A stretch of DNA of 7,028 nt from Candidatus Saccharimonadota bacterium. Its GTDB lineage: Bacteria > Eremiobacterota > Xenobia > Xenobiales > Xenobiaceae. The notes under the pieces were generated by a model that had not been told where the DNA came from, did no database searches, and saw nothing but the letters and a program-made list of their open reading frames with translations. The stretch lies in NCBI GenBank assembly GCA_004554425.1, contig SFMI01000091.1, positions 1 to 7,028 on the forward strand, written 5' to 3'. A program made the translations under genes and the position numbers. Of the stretch, positions 1-4,957 are shown piece after piece (the first letter of the stretch is position 1; each line of letters opens with the position of its first letter).

Positions 1-131
1 TAAGGAGATGAAGTAGCAGAAAGCTCATTTGGCTCGGAGGTATTCTCGGCTTTGCTTGGCCATGCTTGAATACAGCAAATAGCCAGGGTAGCTATAGACA
101 AAACAACAGATGAAAAGCTAAGTTTGGACAT
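1..131 (-). CDS. 5' end of an exported protein of unknown function (partial)
   Basis: Reading the minus strand from an ATG at 131 gives 43 open codons that run off the window edge. The N-terminus is a clear Sec signal peptide: MSK, then a hydrophobic core (about residues 8-23), then a signal peptidase I type site PSKA|EN after residue 28. The mature start is Ser/Glu/Thr/Pro-rich (ENTSEPNELSATSSP), which looks like a flexible linker and gives no family. No strong Shine-Dalgarno sequence precedes the ATG, so the start is supported mainly by the signal peptide. The gene is transcribed away from bamA, and its start lies 532 bases from the bamA start, so the two share an upstream region. A periplasmic or envelope protein is likely; nothing more can be said from 43 residues. 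Confidence 0.72.
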   Translation of the reverse strand, partial: MSKLSFSSVVLSIATLAICCIQAWPSKAENTSEPNELSATSSP

Positions 132-249
132 AGTATTGCACGCACTTTTCTGTTTGGGGAAAGTCTGTTCCTGGCGTGTCACTTTTTACCTTGAAAACAA
201 GCTGATACATTTCTACCTCGATAGAGTATAAGTTGGTCGCTTCTCTAAA

Positions 250-287
250 TTTTCGCTATGAAGGATAGGCCCGGGGGGTAGCGAAAA
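250..287. repeat. 9-base perfect inverted repeat
   Basis: TTTTCGCTA at 250-258 is the exact reverse complement of TAGCGAAAA at 279-287, with a 20-base spacer containing a G6 run. The left arm overlaps a weak candidate -10 (TATGAA, 257-262, 17 bases after TTGGTC at 234-239), a position typical for an operator. This is the longest of the nested inverted repeats in the motif cluster. Confidence 0.5.
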
Positions 288-369
288 AAGGCAAGATTTT
301 GCGGAAAATTATGCTGCGCTTTTCGGTTGGTAGTTGAGGCCGAAAAACTCGTTTTCGCAGCTATTTTCG
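250..369. promoter_or_regulatory. Cluster of TTTTCG/CGAAAA motifs, candidate operator array
   Basis: Six copies of the hexamer occur in 120 bases: TTTTCG at 250, 320, 352 and 364, and its complement CGAAAA at 282 and 341. Several pair up as inverted repeats: TTTTCGCTA (250-258) with TAGCGAAAA (279-287), TTTTCGG (320-326) with CCGAAAA (340-346), and CGAAAA (341-346) with TTTTCG (352-357). Start-to-start spacings are 32, 38, 21, 11 and 12 bases, mostly near whole helical turns. No U-tract follows the hairpins in either direction, so terminators are unlikely. A binding array for a regulator, or phased A-tracts that bend DNA, would fit. The regulator is unknown. Confidence 0.4.
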
Positions 370-419
370 TTTTAAGCATTTGTTCTATTTCGTGGTACGT
401 TCTGGGCTTTTATAAGGCG

Positions 420-450
420 TTGGTCACGGGTAAGAGCTGCCTGATATATC
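420..450 (+). promoter_or_regulatory. Candidate bamA promoter with extended -10
   Basis: TGATATATC at 442-450 fits an extended -10 (TG, one base, then TATATC, four of six matches to TATAAT). A weak -35, TTGGTC, lies at 420-425 with a long 19-base spacer. If real, transcription would begin near 457 and bamA would have a leader of about 200 bases. Other AT-rich candidates in the region have worse spacing. Confidence 0.25.
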
Positions 451-590
451 TTCTCGACAGCTACTGAAGGCGAACGTGTAATGGGACGTACTCGTAAAAT
501 CGGGAGCTCTTAGCGGCGTTAGCATTTGTGAGAGCATGACGTCAAATTGAGAGCCATAAAATTTTTATAAAAAGAGAGCTGGCTGAGGAG

Positions 591-613
591 GCTTTAGTTT
601 TTTTTTGTAAAGC
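591..613 (+). repeat. Small hairpin with a T9 loop in the bamA leader
   Basis: GCTTTA (591-596) pairs with TAAAGC (608-613), enclosing a loop G-T9-G. It ends 50 bases before the bamA start codon. The stem is short and AT-rich and the T-run is inside the loop, so this is not a normal intrinsic terminator. A homopolymer of nine can vary in length by slippage, but it lies outside the coding frame and between no obvious promoter elements. Confidence 0.3.
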
Positions 614-663
614 TCACGGCTTCGGCAGCAGTCGTATTTCGCTTTTTTATTTGGAGGAATTAG

Positions 664-3600
664 ATGAGGAACGCACTCGGACATGTCTTGTCAGCAGCAG
701 TGCTTGTAGGCAGCTTCGGGACTTCTCTTCCCGCATTTGCAGAAAGTTTGCCCGGCAATACAGCAGGAAGTTCGGTCGATCCCATACCGGCTGTTGTCAA
801 AACAGGGGCCGATCTTGGCTATGATTATTCTATTGGTAATAATTCCCGTGTTTTGGCTTCGCAAAGTCAATCAGAGAATTGCGAGTATGTGCAACCGCGC
901 ATCCTTAAGTTGGTCGCTTCCGATGGAAGTATGGAGCCTGAAGCTGCCACCGATGTAGTTAGCGCTTCAGAGTCCGAAAGTTCCCAAAAAACATCATCTG
1001 TATCTACTGCTTCAAAAACTATAAGCAGCCAAGCTGAACATAAAGCTGCTTCTAAGAGCACTGGCAAATCTGAATTGGAAAAAGCCAAAGCTAAATTGGC
1101 GCAAAGTAGGGCGGCCAGAAGGCTTTCTGCTTCTAGTCCCAAGGTAAAAAGCAAAGCCTCCGATAAGCTTGCCGAAACTAGCAAAGACGTAAGTTTGACT
1201 GAGCCTAAGGTTGAAGAGACTAAAAAACAAGCTCAGGCCGAAAGTAGCGAAGCTATTGACAATGGCAAAGCTCAGCAGCAAGAGTTACCTGAAAAAGTTG
1301 CTGAACAAAAGGATAACGAAATCTATCAGGCTGCTGATAGCAAATCTAATACCGCAACCGAGTCTACTTCTGCACAAGTAAAAGACAATGCCACTGACGA
1401 GGCCAAACAAGCCGAAACAATCGTAAAGTCCACCGATAAAAGCACTGCTGAAGTGCAAAAAACTGAGGACAAAGCTTCTACTCCCATTTCCCCTATCTTT
1501 AGCGGTACTGTAGAGGCTATAACTGATAGTTCCTTGCGCATTGCTGGAGTGAGTGCTAGCGGTGAACCTTTAAGTTTGGATTTTATAGTTGATGCCAATA
1601 GTCAAATGGCCGAAGGTATAAAAATAGGCGACAGTTTGTCTGTTTTTTACGAAGTTTCGGAAAATGGCGGCTTCAGGGTTACTTCGGCTAGGTATTTATC
1701 CGGTGAAGCCCCTAAAAATGTTTTCCCTGGCGACATTCCTTCAGAGCTAATTGGAGATAAGAGTACAGTACAAGACGACAATAATTCCGGCTTGGAAGAG
1801 GCCGATGTACCCAAGGTTGTCAGTATTGAAGTTGAGGGTAACAAAACCGTCTCTTCTGAAGAAATTTTACAAATAATTTCAACTCGTATCGGCGATCCCT
1901 TATTGGAACCGCGTATCCGTCGCGATATGCAAGCTATTTACGACAGCGGCTACTATACCGATGTTCGTTTGGATACACGCTATACGTCTGATGGTGTGCG
2001 TGTAATTTTCCGCGTTTTGGAAAATCCTGTAGTTGACGAAATTGTTTTAGAAGGCAATAGCGTAGCTTCCAGTGATAAATTGCGCTCTCTCATGCAATTA
2101 GAAACCGGAAAAGTGCTCAACACGCGTATTTTGCAAAACGACTTACAGTCTATCAACAAATATTATAACGAAGATTTAGGCTATACTATCAGCCCTTCCC
2201 ATATTACCAAGCTCGATTTCAATGGCGGAAAATTGACCCTGACTTTGGCTGACGGTATTGTAGTTAAGGAAGTTAAGGTTGAGGGTGTAACCGTTTTCCC
2301 CCATGATCAGATCGCTTCCATGATTACGTTGAAGCCTGGCGATTTGTTCAATCGTAACACCTTGCGTACCGATACGGAAAAAATCTCGGCTCTTTATGAT
2401 GAGAAACAATACATTTTAGATACGATTAAACCTTCGGTTGACGTTGAGACTGGTGTTGTTACCGTTAATGTGGTTGAAGCTGTACTTCAAGAAATTAAGC
2501 TTACCTGGACTGGAACTAGTGCCAGTAAACATCGTACTAAAGACGACACCGTTTTGCGCAACATCCGCACCAAGCCCGGTGAGGTCATGCGTCGCGATCG
2601 TATCCAAAAAGATTTAGAGCGTTTGAACAATTTGGGCTTGTTCAAAAAAGTCGAGCCCGAAGTTGAGCCTGGGGCCGCTCCCGGCCAAGCTATTTTAGTG
2701 CTTAATATTGAGGAGCAGAAGACCGGTTTGGCTACTGTCGGTGTAGGTTATGCTGGTGGTGGATCTGGTGCTGTACGTCCTGGTATTACAGGTGCTATCT
2801 CTTACTCTGAGCGCAATTTGTTTGGTGAAGGTAAACAATTCTCTGTAAACTTACAGCGCGGTGCTCAGATCGGTGCTTACAGTATTTCTTACTACGATCC
2901 GGCTATCAACTCTGCTCAAGACTCTATCGGCGTATCCGCTTATTACAATAGCGTTGACGATTTGGAACAGCAAGTTACTGGCGCTGATTACGGCACTTAT
3001 GCTTACTATGATCAAGAAGTCTATGGTGCTACCGTAACTTACGGTCACCCCTTCTCCGACGATTTCCGCGGTTTCGTAACTTTGCGTCACGAAACAATCA
3101 ACTTGACCATGTCTGGCAAGTCTCTGTACGTGCCTGTCGGTTTGGGCAAAGGTGATTTGAACGCTATTGGCTTATCCACGCTTTATGATACTCGTGACGA
3201 CGTCTTCAGTCCTCACAAAGGAAGCTATGCCAATGTTGCTCTCACTTTCGCCGGCTTCGGTGGAGATTACAACTACAAAAAGTTTGTTGTAGAAGGCCGC
3301 CATTACGTTCCTCTGACTAAGCGCTCTACTTTGGCGTTGCGAGGTATGTATGGCACGGTTGGTAACGGAGCTCCCGCTTCCGAATACTTCTACGCCGGTG
3401 GTACCGATACTTTACGTGGCTATCAAGACAACTCAATGTTCGGTAACAAGGTAGTATTGCTCAATGCTGAGTACCGTTTCCCCATTGGCAATATTAAGAT
3501 GCTTAGCGGAGCTGTCTTTGTTGATGCCGGTAATGCTTGGATTTCTGGTTATAAATCCAGCGAACTTTATACTGATGCTGGTGTAGGTTTACGTATCGTC

Positions 3601-3693
3601 TTCCCCAACTTGGGATTGGGCGTTATTCGTATAGATTACGCTTTCGGTAAAGATGGATCGAGATCCAGTATAGGTATAGGTCAGTCCTTCTAA
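664..3693 (+). CDS. bamA: BamA/Omp85 outer-membrane barrel assembly protein with long N-terminal extension
   Basis: BamA is the outer-membrane core of the machinery that folds and inserts beta-barrel proteins. The start is well set by GGAGGA five bases upstream. The order seen is: signal peptide (1-26, cut at AFA|ES); a Ser/Lys/Ala/Glu/Gln-rich segment, probably disordered (about 95-275); a small all-beta segment (about 277-343) that resembles an OB-like or DUF5666-like barrel; a linker; four POTRA repeats (about 384-453, 455-530, 533-606, 608-685); and a C-terminal barrel (686-1009) ending in Phe, as usual for outer-membrane barrels. The last POTRA has the typical RLNNLGLFKKV stretch. Barrel hallmarks are YDTRDD.FSPHKGSY (841-855) and LRGY (917-920), the equivalent of the VRGF loop-6 motif. 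E. coli BamA is about 810 residues with five POTRAs and no such extension; the barrel here is somewhat shorter. TamA or another Omp85 is less likely given the neighbouring ompH genes. Confidence 0.93.
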   Translation: MRNALGHVLSAAVLVGSFGTSLPAFAESLPGNTAGSSVDPIPAVVKTGADLGYDYSIGNNSRVLASQSQSENCEYVQPRILKLVASDGSMEPEAATDVVSASESESSQKTSSVSTASKTISSQAEHKAASKSTGKSELEKAKAKLAQSRAARRLSASSPKVKSKASDKLAETSKDVSLTEPKVEETKKQAQAESSEAIDNGKAQQQELPEKVAEQKDNEIYQAADSKSNTATESTSAQVKDNATDEAKQAETIVKSTDKSTAEVQKTEDKASTPISPIFSGTVEAITDSSLRIAGVSASGEPLSLDFIVDANSQMAEGIKIGDSLSVFYEVSENGGFRVTSARYLSGEAPKNVFPGDIPSELIGDKSTVQDDNNSGLEEADVPKVVSIEVEGNKTVSSEEILQIISTRIGDPLLEPRIRRDMQAIYDSGYYTDVRLDTRYTSDGVRVIFRVLENPVVDEIVLEGNSVASSDKLRSLMQLETGKVLNTRILQNDLQSINKYYNEDLGYTISPSHITKLDFNGGKLTLTLADGIVVKEVKVEGVTVFPHDQIASMITLKPGDLFNRNTLRTDTEKISALYDEKQYILDTIKPSVDVETGVVTVNVVEAVLQEIKLTWTGTSASKHRTKDDTVLRNIRTKPGEVMRRDRIQKDLERLNNLGLFKKVEPEVEPGAAPGQAILVLNIEEQKTGLATVGVGYAGGGSGAVRPGITGAISYSERNLFGEGKQFSVNLQRGAQIGAYSISYYDPAINSAQDSIGVSAYYNSVDDLEQQVTGADYGTYAYYDQEVYGATVTYGHPFSDDFRGFVTLRHETINLTMSGKSLYVPVGLGKGDLNAIGLSTLYDTRDDVFSPHKGSYANVALTFAGFGGDYNYKKFVVEGRHYVPLTKRSTLALRGMYGTVGNGAPASEYFYAGGTDTLRGYQDNSMFGNKVVLLNAEYRFPIGNIKMLSGAVFVDAGNAWISGYKSSELYTDAGVGLRIVFPNLGLGVIRIDYAFGKDGSRSSIGIGQSF

Positions 3694-3718
3694 GTAACTT
3701 GTCTTTTCGATACTGTCG

Positions 3719-3759
3719 TGCCGCTGGAGATGAAAGGATTATTTTTATCTCCAGCGGCA
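3719..3759 (+). terminator. Long perfect hairpin after bamA without a U-tract
   Basis: TGCCGCTGGAGAT (3719-3731) is the exact reverse complement of ATCTCCAGCGGCA (3747-3759). Pairing continues inward through one G-U and three A-U pairs, giving an 18-pair stem with a 7-base loop. It begins 26 bases after the bamA stop. No T-run follows on either strand, so it is not a textbook intrinsic terminator. It could protect the bamA mRNA 3' end, act as a processing site that separates bamA from the downstream chaperone genes, or terminate in part. Confidence 0.55.
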
Positions 3760-3788
3760 GCGATTGTTTGTAGCTTTGAAATATTAAG

Positions 3789-3807
3789 CTCTGTATACGA
3801 AACAGAG
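3789..3807 (+). repeat. Short inverted repeat in the bamA-ompH gap
   Basis: CTCTGT (3789-3794) pairs with ACAGAG (3802-3807) across a 7-base loop. It is a modest hairpin of unknown role and would lie in any read-through transcript from bamA. Confidence 0.3.
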
Positions 3808-3842
3808 TGGGGTAGGGGAGTTCGAAGAGGTTGAATAGTCGC

Positions 3843-3869
3843 TTAGCAGAACGAAAGTTGCCTTATAAG
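3843..3869 (+). promoter_or_regulatory. Weak candidate promoter for the ompH cluster
   Basis: TTAGCA (3843-3848, four of six matches to TTGACA) and TATAAG (3864-3869, five of six matches to TATAAT) are separated by only 15 bases, shorter than the preferred 17. It sits between the post-bamA hairpin and the first chaperone gene, where an internal promoter would be expected if the hairpin stops transcription. Confidence 0.2.
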
Positions 3870-3880
3870 ATTAATAATAC

Positions 3881-3934
3881 CCCCCTCCATCGATTTTGTT
3901 GGGGGCAGTTCCTAAGAACCCTTAAAGGAGGTTC
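3881..3934 (+). promoter_or_regulatory. Structured leader with competing pairings around the ribosome site
   Basis: The ribosome site GGAGG (3927-3931) lies 11 bases before the ATG. It can pair exactly with CCTCC (3884-3888) upstream, or be partly covered by GAACC (3916-3920) pairing with GGTTC (3930-3934). Two other pairings compete with these: CCCCC (3881-3885) with GGGGG (3901-3905), and GTTC (3908-3911) with GAAC (3916-3919). The last two would free the ribosome site. This resembles a translational switch, but the stems are only 4-5 pairs and no known riboswitch class is recognised. Confidence 0.3.
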
Positions 3935-3942
3935 AGGTTTAA

Positions 3943-4944
3943 ATGTCTGAAATTGATTTGAATAAGACCGCTGCCGACGGCGCTGCTGCCGAGAAGAGCA
4001 GTGAGGCTGCCGCTCCTTCCGGCGGTAATAAGAAAAAGACTGTAGCAATAGTGGCTGCTATTGTGGCTTTAATTGTTATCGGTATCGGCACTTGGATGTT
4101 CCTGAGTCCCGGTGGCATGATGTCTTCTCCGGCCAAAAAAGTCGGTTGCATTGACGCTTCCGCCATTTACGCTCTCGACGAATTTAAAAATGCAGAAAAG
4201 CAAATTGCCGATTTCGCCGAGAAGAAAAATAAAGAGTTTGAAAAGGCCGTTTCTGAGAAGAACGGTAAAGAAGGTGCGGAAACTGAGCTTCAGCTTCTTT
4301 ACAGCAAGCTCCAGGGAGAAGTGGAAGTCAATCGTAACAAGATCATTCTTCCTTTAAATAATCGAGTTTCTGCGGCTATAGCGTCTGTGTCCGCTAGCAA
4401 AGGCTTAAATGTTGTGCTCGATAAACGCGTTGTCGTTTGCGGTGTTCCCGATATAACTGAAGATGTAAAGAAACTCTTCCAGCAAAAAGGCGAGCTTAAG
4501 GTGCCTGCTGAGGAAGATACTAGCGATTCTCCAGTAGCCTATTTCGATTCTAGCATCGTGCGTAAGCTGAAAGTTTTTGGTGAAGTCGATATCAAATTGA
4601 GCCAGGCTCGTGCTGATATGATGCGCGAATTTGAAAAGAAGGCCCCTAGCCTTTCTGCTTCCGAGCGTGAAGCTTTACAACGTGAAATGGCTGCTCGCTT
4701 TGAAGCTCTTAGTCAGCAGCAGTACGCTCCTCTATACCAAAAAGTCAACAACTCTGTTAATAAAGTTGCCAAAGATTTGGGAATTTCTTTGGTCCTCAAC
4801 AAGCAGACCGTTATGTATGGTGGTCGTAATATTACCGATGAAGTGATTGATACTTTCAATGCTAGCTTGAGTAATGACACTGCCGAGGCGGCTCCTGCTG
4901 CCGATAGTAAGGCTGCAGCCAAGGACGCGAAAGCTTCTAAGTAA
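3943..4944 (+). CDS. Membrane-anchored protein with two tandem OmpH/Skp-like domains
   Basis: Skp/OmpH proteins are periplasmic chaperones that hold unfolded outer-membrane proteins; the normal form is one domain of about 140 mature residues working as a trimer. This 333-residue protein has two. Residues 1-32 are Ala/Glu-rich ending in NKKK, followed by a 21-residue membrane segment (about 33-53). The long polar N-terminus and the lack of a clear cleavage site suggest an N-in signal anchor with the rest in the periplasm. Domain 1 spans about 66-180 (VGCIDASAIY ... VVVCGVPDITEDV) and domain 2 about 197-305 (VAYFDSSIVR ... TVMYGGRNITDEV); each has head strands flanking a coiled-coil arm. The two cysteines of domain 1 (C69, C166) are both replaced by Tyr in domain 2. 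The tail (310-333) is Ala/Lys/Asp-rich. It lies 249 bases after bamA and 13 before the next ompH-like gene. Family assignment is firm; the membrane topology is inferred. Confidence 0.87.
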   Translation: MSEIDLNKTAADGAAAEKSSEAAAPSGGNKKKTVAIVAAIVALIVIGIGTWMFLSPGGMMSSPAKKVGCIDASAIYALDEFKNAEKQIADFAEKKNKEFEKAVSEKNGKEGAETELQLLYSKLQGEVEVNRNKIILPLNNRVSAAIASVSASKGLNVVLDKRVVVCGVPDITEDVKKLFQQKGELKVPAEEDTSDSPVAYFDSSIVRKLKVFGEVDIKLSQARADMMREFEKKAPSLSASEREALQREMAARFEALSQQQYAPLYQKVNNSVNKVAKDLGISLVLNKQTVMYGGRNITDEVIDTFNASLSNDTAEAAPAADSKAAAKDAKASK

Positions 4945-4957
4945 TTGAGGTGTTTTT

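Larger units (their letters stand above)
132..663. other. Intergenic region between divergent genes, no credible gene
   Basis: This stretch separates the minus-strand exported protein from bamA. I found only very short reading frames, the longest convincing ATG frame being 10 codons at 481-513. Contents are a cluster of TTTTCG/CGAAAA motifs (250-369), a candidate extended -10 promoter (442-450), an 8-base palindrome TGACGTCA (537-544), an AT-rich palindromic segment (556-568), a hairpin with a T9 loop (591-613) and the bamA ribosome site GGAGGA (653-658). For the divergent gene, the minus strand has a TATACT at 225-230 that could be a -10 box, but no good -35 lies 17 bases upstream. Confidence 0.8.

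Noticed and set aside
481..513. Ten-codon ATG frame (MGRTRKIGSS) as a leader peptide
   Set aside because: It has no clear ribosome site and no run of one amino acid or attenuator structure after it; a frame this short is expected by chance.
537..544. TGACGTCA palindrome as an operator
   Set aside because: A single 8-base palindrome with no second copy in the region is weak evidence, and I know of no bacterial regulator to tie it to here.
547..571. TTGAGA with TATAAA as the bamA promoter
   Set aside because: The spacer is only 13 bases, too short for a normal housekeeping promoter.
598..606. T9 run as an intrinsic terminator upstream of bamA
   Set aside because: No GC-rich stem ends just before the run; the only pairing places the T-run inside the loop.
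867..1184. Minus-strand 105-codon frame inside bamA
   Set aside because: It lies opposite the low-complexity linker, whose biased codons open other frames; no ribosome site or recognisable product. The other antisense frames in the four coding genes were rejected for the same reason.
1492..1692. Beta segment of the BamA extension as a fifth, degenerate POTRA
   Set aside because: It shows strands but not the two helices of the beta-alpha-alpha-beta-beta POTRA pattern, and it is separated from the POTRA array by about 40 linker residues.
3863..4048. Minus-strand 61-codon frame across the bamA-ompH gap
   Set aside because: The Arg/Gln-rich product looks like a shadow of the Ala/Lys-rich N-terminus of the tandem Skp gene, and no ribosome site supports it.
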